Part shown: piece by piece, positions 8,262-18,355 of the stretch
Layout: every line of letters begins with the position of its first letter
Numbering within the stretch: the stretch's first letter is position 1
Assembly: GCA_009779835.1 (NCBI GenBank)
Contig: WRBD01000012.1
Coordinates: 1 to 64,000, forward strand
DNA length: 64,000 nt
Direction: 5' to 3'
DNA from: Defluviitaleaceae bacterium
GTDB lineage: Bacteria; Bacillota; Clostridia; Lachnospirales; WQUN01
Position numbers and translations under genes: made by a program
Notes under the pieces: model-generated
What the model saw: the letters and a program-made list of their open reading frames with translations, nothing else
What the model was told of the DNA's origin: nothing
The model's database searches: none

Positions 8262-9539
8262 CTACTCAATTACACCCTCTGCCGGGCCGAAATTAATTTT
8301 CGCGCCGGAAATAAGCGGTGCGGTTTTACCTGGTTCTATTACGGAAGTGTCGCCGTTTGTTTTGATAAAGCTCCAGTTATCTTTCGTAGAATTTGTAAGT
8401 CCCCATTTTCCCGGTTGCGAAGGGTGTTGAGAAAGTTTGCCCACAACGGTCGAGAAATCAAAATTGCCGTGTAAATGATGCCCGAAAACAACGCTGTTTT
8501 GGTTTAGCATAACGAGTTGCCCTTTGATGTTAAGGCGTGGGGGAGGGGAGATGAACGCTTTGCATGACCAGCAGACAGGTTTTTTATTAAAGAAATTTTC
8601 TTTGCCGCAGCTTTGGCAATACAAAATGCTGTTTTTCAAGGTGACAAACGCGTCTTTCCATTCTTTTTCAACGATGCGGGCATTTACATCGAGAAGCCCT
8701 TTCGTGAATGCGCGCGTGAACATATCCCTCAAATACGGCGGATACATCTTCCAAAAAATAATCGCGTTATCTTGATATCCAGGAATTGGGCGATTTTTTT
8801 CGTTTGCCGGGTCCCAAATAAAAATAGGCTCGTATCCGTAGATTTTTTCCATTGCCTTAGCGTCGAAACATTTTATATTTGCTTCTACCGCACCTTCAAG
8901 CGGGTGATGTAGCATGAACATATAAAATAATAAAACCGCCATCGAATACAAATCTGTTTCTGTTGACGGCGATTTTTTCCCTGTAATTATTTCCGGGGCA
9001 ATAAAACGCGGCGTTCCGTTTGTCGCGCTTTCAGTGTCGCGGTTTACGGTTACGTTATCGTTGTCGCAGATTAAAACATCGCCGTTCGCGGGATCGAAAA
9101 ATAAATTCCCAAAGGAAATATCGCGGTAACAAAGCCCTTGCGAATGTAAACATTGATACCCATCCGAAAGATTAATTCCCGCCATACAAAGCGCGCTGAA
9201 AGTAGGTTCTGCTCTGCGCTTCATAAGGTCAACAATTCCTTTATACATGTGAGGACGCAAACGCATCACATATCCAAAAAGCCCATCTTTTTGAATAATA
9301 TCAAGCGGCCAAAGGAAACGTGTGTCCGGTGCGCCACGTTCGATTAACCGCTCGATTAATTTTTGCTGATATTTTGTGGCGGAATGCTTAAAATACCATT
9401 TCAACGCAAGCCGCTGACCGTTTTTATCTTCTACTTCATAGACCTCACCCTGTCCGCCCGATGCAATAAATCTAACAACTTTATAAGTAATGCGGTGCTT
9501 GGATAATAATTTTTGACCGTTTGTAAGCGCGTAAATCAT
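8262..9539 (-). CDS. Divergent Ser/Thr protein kinase with zinc ribbon and FHA-like tail
   Basis: A 425-aa soluble kinase. The Gly loop is SGGQGEVY (27-34), the ATP-anchoring lysine K47 is in ALKWY, the catalytic loop reads YRDISFGN with D140 and N145, and the DFG position reads DND (D159). These departures from HRD/DFG mark a separate bacterial subfamily, sometimes found with vWA and PP2C partners, none of which is nearby. About residues 325-350 hold a zinc ribbon YCQSCGKEN...CWSC. The last ~80 residues, with NSVVFGHHL and a later NxxKDNW-type stretch, look like a degenerate FHA phosphopeptide-binding domain. Such a layout suggests stress or envelope signalling. Start ATG has GGAAGGGG upstream. 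Confidence 0.8.
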   Translation of the reverse strand: MIYALTNGQKLLSKHRITYKVVRFIASGGQGEVYEVEDKNGQRLALKWYFKHSATKYQQKLIERLIERGAPDTRFLWPLDIIQKDGLFGYVMRLRPHMYKGIVDLMKRRAEPTFSALCMAGINLSDGYQCLHSQGLCYRDISFGNLFFDPANGDVLICDNDNVTVNRDTESATNGTPRFIAPEIITGKKSPSTETDLYSMAVLLFYMFMLHHPLEGAVEANIKCFDAKAMEKIYGYEPIFIWDPANEKNRPIPGYQDNAIIFWKMYPPYLRDMFTRAFTKGLLDVNARIVEKEWKDAFVTLKNSILYCQSCGKENFFNKKPVCWSCKAFISPPPRLNIKGQLVMLNQNSVVFGHHLHGNFDFSTVVGKLSQHPSQPGKWGLTNSTKDNWSFIKTNGDTSVIEPGKTAPLISGAKINFGPAEGVIE

Positions 9540-9589
9540 CTTGTAAATGCCCCTTCCGTATGCGTTTTTTCCAGCTTATCATATTTAAT

Positions 9590-9631
9590 AATAAAAAAAA
9601 ACCCCGCTTCTCCGTCATTTTTGGCGGGGTT
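9590..9631 (-). terminator. Rho-independent terminator (minus strand)
   Basis: Arms AACCCCGC and GCGGGGTT flank a ~16-nt loop at 9600-9631. Read on the minus strand the hairpin is followed by a run of eight or more T, so it ends transcription coming from the chemoreceptor relic and shields the kinase gene. Confidence 0.85.
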
Positions 9632-9726
9632 ATATACGCAAGGTGATGCTTTCCAAATTATTGGAAAAAGCACCTTGGGCATTGGAATCCGCTGAATATA
9701 CTACCTTCTGCGGTGATGGAATATTT

Positions 9727-9915
9727 TCAATGCTTAAATCTATTATCCTGCGGCTGTTCGGAAGGAAAGTGTTCCATTCCCACATCCTGTTCTTCATACA
9801 TGAATATGCCGGATTCATAAAGACTCCGCATTCCGACCATGCCCACAAAGCCCACTACTACGGATAGGATTATAGCCATTACAAAGCCGAATAAAAGCCT
9901 TTTTGAGATTTTCAA
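9727..9915 (-). pseudogene. Chemoreceptor (MCP) N-terminal relic
   Basis: A TTG start with GGAGTGAGAGG upstream opens a frame that gives a typical MCP beginning: a basic start (MKISKRLLFG), a transmembrane helix, then GMRSLYESGIFMYEEQ as in four-helix-bundle sensors. After about 45 residues the similarity ends and the frame stops at 9727. No second membrane segment, HAMP or signalling domain follows. The stretch 9632-9726 continues to the terminator with no recognisable protein; 9916-10131 holds nothing I can name. The gene is a remnant that keeps its own ribosome site and terminator. Confidence 0.65.
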
Positions 9916-10131
9916 ATCCTCTCACTCCTTGCATTTGTATTCCAAGCAGTATACTTTGCACAATATATAAAAAAGTATGAATCCCCCGTGAGGTAGTATC
10001 AGGAGGTATCAACCATTAAAAATTTAAAATGTTTTAAGTTATGTAAAAAAATTATAGAAAAAGGGGTCAACAAATATGGAGTAACAAGCATTAAAAGCAC
10101 AAGTACCCCGATAACGCTTCTTAAATTGTAA

Positions 10132-11775
10132 TTATTTTGATTTTACCTCCGTCATTCTATTAACCGATACAATTCCCGAGACCATCCAAAAAACAAGCAC
10201 TACACGCGGATGGAACCATAAATATTCGCCTACGCCGAACACACCAAATACAGTTAAGGCGGCAATACCTGCGGCGATGTAGATTTTTTGTTCTTTGTCG
10301 GCAATTGCAACGTGCTTGGATATTCCGCGCTTGAAAAGACGGAATAGATATGCTAAAAACGCCAGCAATGCGCCGATTCCGCTGTGGGTTATGATATCAA
10401 AAAAGGTGTTGTGCGAATGAAGTGCACGTTCCGCAAGCGGGTGGGCATATCCGCGATAAATTCGCACGAAAGCCGCCGGTCCCATGCCGATCCCCTGTAC
10501 CCAAAAATCTTCAAGCATTCGGCGTACGCCTTCCCAAATTAAAAATCGATATTGGCTGGAAGTGTCTTGGCCCAGCGTGAAAAGTCTTTCCAAAATTGCG
10601 GCGGGGATAAACGGCAGCGCGAAAACCAGCGCGATTAAAGCAATAGGAACAAGTCTAGGCGCGCTCATCAGTACGAAAACGCCGACTCCCGCCATTAACG
10701 CAACATAGCCCGCCCGCGAATAAGTCATTGCGAATGCCGCAATTACAATCGCGAGTGCGCCAAATAAAAACAGCCGCTTGGTATCATTTTTTACTGTGAT
10801 TGCCACAGCAAGAACAAATGGCAGTAGCATCGCCCATGCTTGCGCGTCGTTATTTGGGTTTCCCATTGTGGATTCAAGCCGCGAAAGACCCGGGTTTACG
10901 CCAAGGTCCGTAAGTTCCTCACGAATTTCGATTCCCCCAAAAAATTGATAAAAACCAAAAAGTGAAACAACAATTAAAGCGACCGCTGTTAAAAGGAAAA
11001 AAATACGTAAATCATTTTTGTCTTTAAGGGCAATCGAAACGAGAACAGAATGCACAACGCAAGCAAAAAAAATCACGAAAACCCGAACACTGTCCGAACC
11101 GCCGTAACCCGTGAAAATACTTAACGCGCAGAAAAAAACAAAAAGCACCAGCGCGGGAGATATATTTGAAAAAGAAAGTTTCGCTTTCGCATCATTTTCT
11201 AAAATCCACTTTAACGCAAAAACGCCCGCAAAAAAAACGGCTAACAAAAACAAATACATATTGTTCCACATATGACCGGGAACCATAAGCGAACCAAGAA
11301 GAAAAAGCATGTACCAAATTTTCGGGTTAAAAATACTTGCAATGCTGAACCCCGCGTTATTTTTGGCTTGCACTTCTTCGCAAAAAAACCATCGCGCAAG
11401 TCTGACGGGTGCGCAACCGGAAACTGTTTTCGCGAAAAAACCCAAAAACCCCATGCCGTCCGCTCCGCGTTGTTTTATGCAAAAATCGAAAACTTTTTTA
11501 TTAAAACTGTTTTCGTTTGCTTTTCGCAGAGAGCGAACAATCCAACCCGTGCCCGAAAAAAATATATTTGCGATAAATCCCAAAAACCGCATTATAAATG
11601 AGCCGCCCCAATAATCACGATGGTTTGTAGATAAAAATGCGTTCAACAAGCGGCTTGTGCGCGATGCGTTTTTAACTGCGACAACGCCACGGTAAATAAG
11701 GCTGTATTCAAAAAAATAATTCAGCCACAATAAAAATGCGTGAATTTTTTTTATAACAACGCTTCCAGTTCCCAT
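10132..11775 (-). CDS. O-antigen ligase / Wzy-like polysaccharide membrane protein
   Basis: A 547-aa multi-pass membrane protein of the Wzy_C/WaaL superfamily, which polymerises or attaches lipid-linked glycans outside the membrane. There are about ten hydrophobic segments from residue 165 on. TYSRAGYVAL (about 360) and the periplasmic-loop HSHNTFFDIITHSG (about 462) are the family's diagnostic Arg and His motifs. The first ~150 residues are a less common N-terminal extension with few membrane segments. In a Gram-positive it probably builds a wall or S-layer-linked glycan. It starts one base after the stop of the DUF4330 gene and is the last gene of the epimerase-NIF3-DUF4330-DUF4330 operon. 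Confidence 0.85.
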   Translation of the reverse strand: MGTGSVVIKKIHAFLLWLNYFFEYSLIYRGVVAVKNASRTSRLLNAFLSTNHRDYWGGSFIMRFLGFIANIFFSGTGWIVRSLRKANENSFNKKVFDFCIKQRGADGMGFLGFFAKTVSGCAPVRLARWFFCEEVQAKNNAGFSIASIFNPKIWYMLFLLGSLMVPGHMWNNMYLFLLAVFFAGVFALKWILENDAKAKLSFSNISPALVLFVFFCALSIFTGYGGSDSVRVFVIFFACVVHSVLVSIALKDKNDLRIFFLLTAVALIVVSLFGFYQFFGGIEIREELTDLGVNPGLSRLESTMGNPNNDAQAWAMLLPFVLAVAITVKNDTKRLFLFGALAIVIAAFAMTYSRAGYVALMAGVGVFVLMSAPRLVPIALIALVFALPFIPAAILERLFTLGQDTSSQYRFLIWEGVRRMLEDFWVQGIGMGPAAFVRIYRGYAHPLAERALHSHNTFFDIITHSGIGALLAFLAYLFRLFKRGISKHVAIADKEQKIYIAAGIAALTVFGVFGVGEYLWFHPRVVLVFWMVSGIVSVNRMTEVKSK

Positions 11776-11776
11776 G

Positions 11777-12265
11777 TTAATTCACTTCTTCCAAGCCGGA
11801 TATTCGCATAAAAATAATGCTTGCTCCTGAACGAACCGCAAGACTATGTCCTATTCCGTAGCGGTTTCCGGCAATCATAATTCCATGCTCGTGCGGTACT
11901 GCACTAAGTCTTGCAGTAATCTCAACCGACGAAAATCCTTCCTTATTGCTACGCACTGTGTTGCCGTATTGGTCGGGGTTCCAAATTACAGCCTCGTCAA
12001 TCACCAAATCCGTAACCCTTCCAAGAGGAATGTTACGCCCATTGTCGAAAACCCTGTCGTCAATTTGCAAAGCATTTGCGCTGAAATTTTCTACTTCTTC
12101 TGTGTAAAATGAAATAAGAAATTCCCGTGTATCCAGTGCAGGAGCGATAAAACTATCTCCCGACCTAAATTGCTGTACACCAAAAATCGCCGCGCCGATA
12201 ACCGCGATTACGATAAACAAATCAATTATATTAATTTTTCCAAAAAGCTTTGCGTCTTTGAACAT
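11777..12265 (-). CDS. DUF4330 family membrane-anchored protein (second copy)
   Basis: The 162-aa protein has one N-terminal membrane helix (about 14-32, IIDLFIVIAVIGAAIFG) and an extracytoplasmic beta-rich part with the DUF4330 pattern: a phrase on disulfide-free strands ending IPLGRVTDLVI and GNRYGIG. ATG at 12265 follows AGGAGAG; a farther upstream start would run into the previous gene. It is a paralogue of the adjacent upstream protein, with parallel phrases (GRVxDxxI, GNxYGIG). DUF4330 genes commonly sit beside polysaccharide export or ligase genes, as here. No enzymatic residues are apparent, so a scaffold role is a guess. Confidence 0.75.
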   Translation of the reverse strand: MFKDAKLFGKINIIDLFIVIAVIGAAIFGVQQFRSGDSFIAPALDTREFLISFYTEEVENFSANALQIDDRVFDNGRNIPLGRVTDLVIDEAVIWNPDQYGNTVRSNKEGFSSVEITARLSAVPHEHGIMIAGNRYGIGHSLAVRSGASIIFMRISGLEEVN

Positions 12266-12276
12266 TTTATTCTCTC

Positions 12277-12759
12277 CTATTCTGCCCGTACATCTGAAAT
12301 ATGCAACATTGTTTTTGCGCGTCCTGCCCAAATAATAACCTCTGAGCCAATACCGTAAACATTTCCGCCAAGCACAACCGCGCCGTCGGAAATGCGTCCG
12401 TTTACACGCGAAGTTATATAAACGGAAGAATGCCCTTCCATTGGCGATGCAGTTTCTATGCCGTGAATATCGGGCATGAAGCTCACGCTTTCGCCAATTT
12501 CTACGTCAACCACCCTACCCAAAAAAGTTTCATTCACGTCGTCAATAACCACCGCGCCGATTTCAACAGCATTTGCAGTAAAATCGTGAAGTGCGGGGTT
12601 GAAAAACGTAATTAAAACAGGTTGCTCCGTGCCGGGATTTATATGACTCCTTCCCCCGACATTAAAATAAACCACCGCAATAATCGCGGCAATCACAACC
12701 ACCGCAAATAAATCAACCACGCTTACCTTGCCGAATAACCGGCCTTTTTTGTCCAGCAT
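12277..12759 (-). CDS. DUF4330 family membrane-anchored protein (first copy)
   Basis: A 160-aa protein starting GRLFGKVSVVDLF, then one membrane helix (about 15-33) and an outside domain containing FLGRVVDVEIGE and GNVYGIGSEV, the same framework as its neighbour downstream. The two probably arose by tandem duplication and may act together. Ribosome site AAGGAGG lies 5-6 nt before ATG. It stops 11 bp before the next gene's start. Function is unknown; the context (epimerase upstream, ligase downstream) ties it to surface-glycan assembly. Confidence 0.75.
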   Translation of the reverse strand: MLDKKGRLFGKVSVVDLFAVVVIAAIIAVVYFNVGGRSHINPGTEQPVLITFFNPALHDFTANAVEIGAVVIDDVNETFLGRVVDVEIGESVSFMPDIHGIETASPMEGHSSVYITSRVNGRISDGAVVLGGNVYGIGSEVIIWAGRAKTMLHISDVRAE

Positions 12760-12780
12760 TTTTGCCTCCTTTTTTCGTTA

Positions 12781-13638
12781 CTATAAATCATCAAAACACG
12801 GGCTGCTGTTAATAAATTCAGACGGAAGCCCTATCTTTTTGAAATACTCGCACATTGCATTACAGCCAAATTTTTCTGATGAATAGTGCGTTCCTCCCAA
12901 AAGGTTTATGCCTTTTTCTTTTTCTAATTCGTGAACGTCAATTGAATATTTATTCTTTAAAGATACGCCTGTTATCAGCACGTTTATTTTATTTTCAACA
13001 ACATCGTTTACGACATCATTATCGTTTCCACCGCCTGCAACAACAGCAACACGATTGTTAAAAATTTTATTTTCGCCGTATTGGTAAAGTTTTGTATCGT
13101 GCCTGACGGTTTGCGAATATTTCTCGTTTAATTCGTGTATGTCCTTGCAATCGGTTGTGCCTATTACACCGCATAACCCTCCGTGATATTCGGAAAACGG
13201 CTTTTCGATTTTTATGCCTAATGCTACGGCTAAAGTTTTTGTGGTGGAATATTCGCTAAAATTATCGTGAGGAACGTGAAAATTAAATAATGAAACGCGC
13301 CGCTCCTTTAATTTCCCAAGTAATTCTGCATTAACATCATAAAATGCATTATCGGGGTCCTTACTTAAATCCCAAACCATCGGGTGATGAATAAAAAGCA
13401 TTGCATCATGTATATTTTCATTTAAAATTTTCGTTAAAATATCGTCCGAAGGAAATACAGCGGTATAAACTTTTTTAATTTCTTGTGCAAAATCGCACAT
13501 CAAGCCCATGCTGTGCTGTTTGAAATTCTCGCAAATGTATTCATCAAGCCCGTTCATCCATTCGTACCAATTTTCTTCTTTCATGCCCGGTTTAATAAAA
13601 TATTTATTTAATTGGCTATATAAATCTGTTGATTTCAT
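12781..13638 (-). CDS. NIF3-like dinuclear metal-centre protein
   Basis: A 285-aa member of the NIF3/YqfO family, hexameric proteins with two metal ions per subunit. Metal-ligand motifs are LFIHHPMVW (about 80-88), FNFHVPHDN (about 117-125) and GGTHYSSEKFG near 245-255. The biochemical role of the family is unsettled; 'GTP cyclohydrolase type 2' in databases is not well proven. Its first 23 bp overlap the end of the epimerase gene, and its ribosome site is TGGAGG. It lies inside a surface-polysaccharide operon, which is unusual for this family. Confidence 0.82.
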   Translation of the reverse strand: MKSTDLYSQLNKYFIKPGMKEENWYEWMNGLDEYICENFKQHSMGLMCDFAQEIKKVYTAVFPSDDILTKILNENIHDAMLFIHHPMVWDLSKDPDNAFYDVNAELLGKLKERRVSLFNFHVPHDNFSEYSTTKTLAVALGIKIEKPFSEYHGGLCGVIGTTDCKDIHELNEKYSQTVRHDTKLYQYGENKIFNNRVAVVAGGGNDNDVVNDVVENKINVLITGVSLKNKYSIDVHELEKEKGINLLGGTHYSSEKFGCNAMCEYFKKIGLPSEFINSSPCFDDL

Positions 13639-14488
13639 TTTCTGCCTCCAAGAACCATTTTTTTATTCCATCTGCGAAAGAAAATTCTGGCGTAAAACCT
13701 AAAATTTTTTCCGCTTTTGATATATCTGCGCGGCAATCATCAATTTCGCCCGAGCGGCGTTCGCCTGTTTCGCGGAAAGATTTTTTGCAACCGGTTTCGC
13801 GAAGCATGATTTCAAGTGCTTCTTTCACGCTGATTGAAATTCCTGTTCCTATGTTGAAAATTTCAAGCCCGTGCCATTGTTTTAGCGAAAGAATCATCGC
13901 GCCTATGACATCTTCTATATAAATGTAGTCTCGTTTTGGCGAAAGGTCAAATATTTCTATGGTTTGTATTTCGGGCGAAAGAATTTGCCGCATTATTTTG
14001 GGCAGAAGAAACGCGTCGCTTTGCCCCGCGCCGTACACGTTAAACGGACGAAGCACACGAATATTCATTTGATATGTGTTCGCGTAAAATTTGCATAGGG
14101 ATTCACACGATAACTTGCTCATGTGATACGGAGACGGCGCGGAAAGCGGATGCGCTTCTTCTATTGGAAGCATTTGCGGTGCGCCGTAAAGATACGTGCT
14201 TAAAAAAGCAAGCGGAATCCCGCGCTGCCTACAAAATTCCAATACCGTAACTGTTCCCATGATATTGTTTTCGTAAAATGAATACGGATTTTCCCAACTT
14301 TCCGGCACAAAAGTTCGTGCCGCCAAATGATAGACGAAATCAACATCGTCAAACTTGTCGAGCGCATTTTCGCAGGTTAAATCGCCATGTTTTTTATCAA
14401 ACGAAACTACCGTGTGCGCATTTGCTTCCAATCTCGCACACAACCGACACCCGATAAATCCTTCCGAACCCGTTACGAGAATTCTCAT
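13616..14488 (-). CDS. NAD-dependent epimerase/dehydratase (nucleotide-sugar)
   Basis: A 290-aa extended short-chain dehydrogenase. The Rossmann loop is GSEGFIG (7-13), the second NAD contact is HLAARTFVP, the catalytic Tyr-Lys pair is YHMSK (about 141-145), and RPFNVYGAGQ is the usual substrate loop of UDP-hexose epimerases. The serine/threonine before the tyrosine is in FLSTYLYG. It probably supplies a nucleotide sugar (for example UDP-galactose, or a dehydrated sugar) for the glycan made by the downstream genes. It is the first gene of the operon reaching to 10132. Exact substrate cannot be assigned. Confidence 0.85.
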   Translation of the reverse strand: MRILVTGSEGFIGCRLCARLEANAHTVVSFDKKHGDLTCENALDKFDDVDFVYHLAARTFVPESWENPYSFYENNIMGTVTVLEFCRQRGIPLAFLSTYLYGAPQMLPIEEAHPLSAPSPYHMSKLSCESLCKFYANTYQMNIRVLRPFNVYGAGQSDAFLLPKIMRQILSPEIQTIEIFDLSPKRDYIYIEDVIGAMILSLKQWHGLEIFNIGTGISISVKEALEIMLRETGCKKSFRETGERRSGEIDDCRADISKAEKILGFTPEFSFADGIKKWFLEAENEINRFI

Positions 14489-14643
14489 AAATCAAACGTC
14501 CCCTTTAATGTCTCGATATCCTCAATTAAATTAATTATATCACTCTTGTCACAGCTTTTACAGACAAAAGTATTTGAAACATCAAAGGAGTAAATTCTCT
14601 AAGCAAGTTACAACAGTATAGCTTTTTCGTCAAAAAAATTTAC

Positions 14644-14671
14644 TTTACATTTTCTAATAATATTATACAAT
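14644..14671 (+). promoter_or_regulatory. Candidate sigma-A promoter and leader hairpin of the MCP gene
   Basis: TTTACA at 14644-14649 and TACAAT at 14666-14671 are 16 bp apart. Downstream, arms AACCTGT and ACAGGTT (14705-14726) form a hairpin just before the ribosome site, which could affect translation. No clear SigD-type GCCGATAT box was found. Confidence 0.45.
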
Positions 14672-14738
14672 TGCCTTAATAAAGTTAGATTTATTTATAT
14701 TAAAAACCTGTTTTTAACACAGGTTATAAGAGGGGATA

Positions 14739-17006
14739 ATGACTATGTGGTTTAGAAATTTAGGAATAAAATCGAAATTGGTATTTAGTTTCGTGATAGT
14801 AATTATACTTTGTATAATTTTGGCTGCGGTTGCGTACTTCTCTTTGGATAGAATCTCTAAAAATTACCAGAACAAATTAACATTTTCGCAACAGCGTGTA
14901 CAGAATGTTCTGCAAACAAGCAGCATGGTTATGGATTTGCGGCGGATAACAGCCCAAGTGCAGGCAGATAGCGGCAAAACTGCGGTATTGGAAAAGCATA
15001 GAACCGATGCCGGAGAGCTTGTTAGTGATATAACAGCACAAATGAACATATATATGGACTTGGCAAAAAGGGACGACGCCCTCCGTGATACACCGGAGGA
15101 AATTGATCGGCTTGTGGCTAAAGCAGAGGAATTGCTTGAAGTAGTCGAGCGGTACAGAGTTGACTTAGTTTACGTAAATATAGATTTCGGTATATTAGAT
15201 GACGCGACTTCTCAAGCTGAAAATACTGAAGCTCGGGCTTCGCTTACCCGGCGACTTAACCAAGTAATAGACGATATGGAAAAGTTTGAAATGGATTTAT
15301 CACAAAGGTTGATGAATGAAACTTCCGGTCGGGCTAAAAGATACCTTAATACTTTTATTCTTATAACAATTGTAATTGTAATTACATCTTTAATACTCGC
15401 GTTTACAGTTGCTAACCTGATTAAAAAGCCGATTAGCAGGCTTCTTGATGTTGCGGAAAATGTTGCTCACGGTAACTTAAATGTGAACATCGACACCACT
15501 GCAAGGGACGAAGTAGGTATGCTTGCAATAGGTTTCTCGTATGTGGTTGATTCGGTAAATACGCTTGTGCGTGACTTGGAGAACCTCTTAAAAGCGAACG
15601 AACAAGGCGATACCGACGCAAGAATGGATGTATCATGTTTGCACGGCGATTACAGTAAGGTCGGGGAAGAAATAAATATGTTATACAGCAGCATGACAGA
15701 AGAATCCATGCGTTTGCTTGATGTTTTAAGTGAATTCGGGCGCGGAAACTTTTCTGCCGATATTCCAAAAATGCCGGGCAAAAAAGCAATTATGAACACC
15801 TCGCTTGACGCAATGAAAAACGAAATAAGTTCAGTTAACGATGATATTCAGAAAATGGTAACAGGCGCGCTGGCGGGCGATCTTACCGTAAGAGCGGACG
15901 CAAGCGGTTATTCGGGCGAATGGGCGGCAATTGTAAACGGTCTTAACCGGCTTATGGAAGAAATCGCATCGCCTGTGGCGGAAGTTGAATCAATTATGGC
16001 AAAGGTTGCCGAAGGCAGGTTCGACCAACGTATAAACGGTGATTACAAAGGCGCGTTCCTTGAGCTTAAAAACTCCGTCAACCGCACGGTTACAAACATT
16101 GTTTCATATATCAACGAAATTTCTGATGTGTTAAACGCGCTTGCAAACAATAATCTCGACCAAACAATTTCACGCGAATATGTAGGTGAGTTCGCCGCGA
16201 TTAAAGACGCGATGGTTCACATCATTGATACGCTTAATAAAGTTATCAGCGATATTTCGTCTTCCGCAGAGCAAATTTCTTCCGGCGCAAGAATGATTTC
16301 TGACAGCAGTATGTCGCTTGCAACAGGTACAATGACGCAGTCTAATTCTGTTGCCGCTTTGAATGATTCAATTATCTCAATTAATGAAAGCACCAGAAAG
16401 AACGCCGAAAACGCAATGAATGCCGAAATGCTTTCGGAAGAATCAAGAAAGGACGCCACCAAAGGCGACGAAGATATGAGAAATATGCTTGCGTCCATGC
16501 AGGGCATAAAAGATTCATCAAACAAAATTACGCAAATTATTAAAGTTATTCAGGATATCGCGTTCCAAACAAATCTGCTTGCGCTTAACGCCGCGGTAGA
16601 AGCCGCACGTGCCGGCGAACATGGTAAGGGATTCGCGGTTGTTGCCGAAGAAGTGCGTTCGCTTGCAGGCAGAAGCCAAAGCGCGGCGGAAGAAACCACC
16701 ACGCTAATCGGAGAGTCTATCTTAAAAGTGAGCGAAGGAACGCAAATTGCAGAGCAAACCGCACAAGGTCTTCAAGCAATCGTGGGCAATGTTGCCAAAG
16801 TCGCATACATCATTAAAGGAATTTCTGCATCGTCCACCGAGCAAGCGGCATCTATTAACAAAATCACAGGCGAACTCTCACACATAACAGATGCTACTCA
16901 TTCAGCATCGGCATCGTCGGAAGAAGCCGCCGCCGCCGCAGAGCAGCTTACAAGCCAAGCAGAAATGATGCACAGTATGGCAAGTGTGTTTAAAATGAAG
17001 AGATGA
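14739..17006 (+). CDS. Methyl-accepting chemotaxis protein
   Basis: A 755-aa transducer. Membrane helix 1 is at about 14-34 and helix 2 at about 205-227, enclosing a helical sensor of ~170 residues. Several HAMP-like segments follow between 228 and 520, more than the usual single one. The signalling hairpin tip reads [20 protein letters not shown] and [16 protein letters not shown] (about 610-650). It has no C-terminal CheR-tether pentapeptide. AGAGGGG lies 3 nt before the first ATG and 9 nt before ATG 14745, so the second may be the true start (MWFRNLG). Its stop overlaps the next gene as ATGA. Confidence 0.93.
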   Translation: MTMWFRNLGIKSKLVFSFVIVIILCIILAAVAYFSLDRISKNYQNKLTFSQQRVQNVLQTSSMVMDLRRITAQVQADSGKTAVLEKHRTDAGELVSDITAQMNIYMDLAKRDDALRDTPEEIDRLVAKAEELLEVVERYRVDLVYVNIDFGILDDATSQAENTEARASLTRRLNQVIDDMEKFEMDLSQRLMNETSGRAKRYLNTFILITIVIVITSLILAFTVANLIKKPISRLLDVAENVAHGNLNVNIDTTARDEVGMLAIGFSYVVDSVNTLVRDLENLLKANEQGDTDARMDVSCLHGDYSKVGEEINMLYSSMTEESMRLLDVLSEFGRGNFSADIPKMPGKKAIMNTSLDAMKNEISSVNDDIQKMVTGALAGDLTVRADASGYSGEWAAIVNGLNRLMEEIASPVAEVESIMAKVAEGRFDQRINGDYKGAFLELKNSVNRTVTNIVSYINEISDVLNALANNNLDQTISREYVGEFAAIKDAMVHIIDTLNKVISDISSSAEQISSGARMISDSSMSLATGTMTQSNSVAALNDSIISINESTRKNAENAMNAEMLSEESRKDATKGDEDMRNMLASMQGIKDSSNKITQIIKVIQDIAFQTNLLALNAAVEAARAGEHGKGFAVVAEEVRSLAGRSQSAAEETTTLIGESILKVSEGTQIAEQTAQGLQAIVGNVAKVAYIIKGISASSTEQAASINKITGELSHITDATHSASASSEEAAAAAEQLTSQAEMMHSMASVFKMKR

Positions 17007-17389
17007 AAACGCCGCTTGGAGCACTTGGACAGAGATTAGTATTAATATTTTTCATACCTGTTGTTTTGCTGTTCAGCGCAATGTCGGTATGGATGTACAC
17101 AACGGCATCATCACATATACGAAGCTGGGTACAGCTTGAAATAAGCAACATAAAGGAAATTAACGCAACCAAATTATCGGGGCAAATCAACAGTGTCAGA
17201 TATGCTGTGTTAAGCATGGCTGATATTTTTGAGCATGTGAATTATTCTTGCGATAATCCGAGAGAGTACGCAGAAATGCTTGCAAAATCATTATTCGTAA
17301 ACGAAACCATATACAATGTATTGTTTGTTTTTGAGTCGCAGGCTTTCGACGACAGAGACTCTGATACCAATATCACATTAAAACACTGA
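17003..17389 (+). pseudogene. Second chemoreceptor, cut off after its sensor start
   Basis: The frame starts by ATGA overlap with the preceding MCP gene, so it was part of the same operon. It gives a membrane helix (about 12-32) and the beginning of a Cache-like sensor (SGQINSVRYAV, LFVNETIYNVLFVFE). Reading ends at residue 128 exactly where sequence of an IS630-type transposase begins on the other strand. No HAMP or signalling domain is found beyond the insertion (up to 18355), so the 3' part was lost, not just displaced. Confidence 0.75.
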
Positions 17390-18252
17390 ATTAAACCAAT
17401 CCCTATTGCACAAGGACTGTATCAAGCTATGAGAAAAATCTTTAAAGCTATTGCATAACTGAGCTGTGACATTTTTAAGTGAATCGAAGAAACGATTCTT
17501 GAAGTCTTTTTCCATAACCTCGTCCCACACTTGCTCGGTAGGATTCATTTCGGGTGCGTACGCCGGGATGTGCATTAACTCCATATTGTTCGGCAAGAAT
17601 AACCCCTTAGACTTATGCCAACTCGTGTTGTCACCTACCATGAGAATGTAATCATCAGGAAATTGGCGGCTTACAACATCAAAAAAAGCATTTGTCCAAT
17701 CAGTATTGGAGTTGGGGGCAATGATGAATGAGCTGTCACCTGAGCTTCATCAAAAAACATCAGTCTCACTTGTTGATAAGCTTCTCTCAAAAACACGCTA
17801 TTGTGGATAACCTTTCTCAAATGTGCCGTGCGAGAGTTAATTTTTTTTGAGGCTTCTATTTCGACCTCCGATGCTTTCTTGGGGTGTGCAGGGCGTGGCT
17901 TTATTTTACGTCATCCGTGTCTTCCTGAAATTGTATAGATATGCCCACTTCCTATTTTGTGCCCGATTTTGGCTTCATAGGCTGCTTTTATCTCTTTTAC
18001 TGTGGTCAAATGACCCTTTTTCGCCTTTTCGATAAAATCGTTAACAAAAGAAGCCTCATCCTCAAAAGACATATTTCTGTTATTACCCGGTCTTTTTTTA
18101 CCAATAATTGATTCCAGCCCTTGGGCAAAATATTTCGACACCAACAACCTTGCGTGTGACGGGCTGTATCCTGTTCGGATATGATAGTAGCCAAAAATTT
18201 ACTTGGATTTTATAAATTGATGGAAGCATAGGGATTTTTTTAACCTTTTTCA
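17378..18252 (-). mobile_element. Decayed IS630-family insertion sequence
   Basis: Minus-strand pieces of one transposase lie in several frames. From about 18252: an N-terminal start MKKVKKIPML; about 18190-17911: IRTGYSPSHARLLVSKYF, a helix-turn-helix, and KKRPGNNRNMSFEDEA; about 17860: HPKKASEVEIEASKK; 17641-17378: MVGDNTSWHKSKG, IPAYAPEMNPTEQVW, the DDE end with the last acidic residue. Frameshifts and stops separate them, so the element is inactive. It disrupts a chemoreceptor gene. Terminal inverted repeats were not resolved. The stretch 18253-18355 shows nothing else. Confidence 0.75.
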
Positions 18253-18355
18253 TAATATTTACATTAAAAAGCGTTAAATGCGCTAAAAAATATTCCGGTA
18301 AAACTCTTAAAAATGCACTGTTTTTAGGGTTTTCGGACGGACTGGGGGGCTGCAA

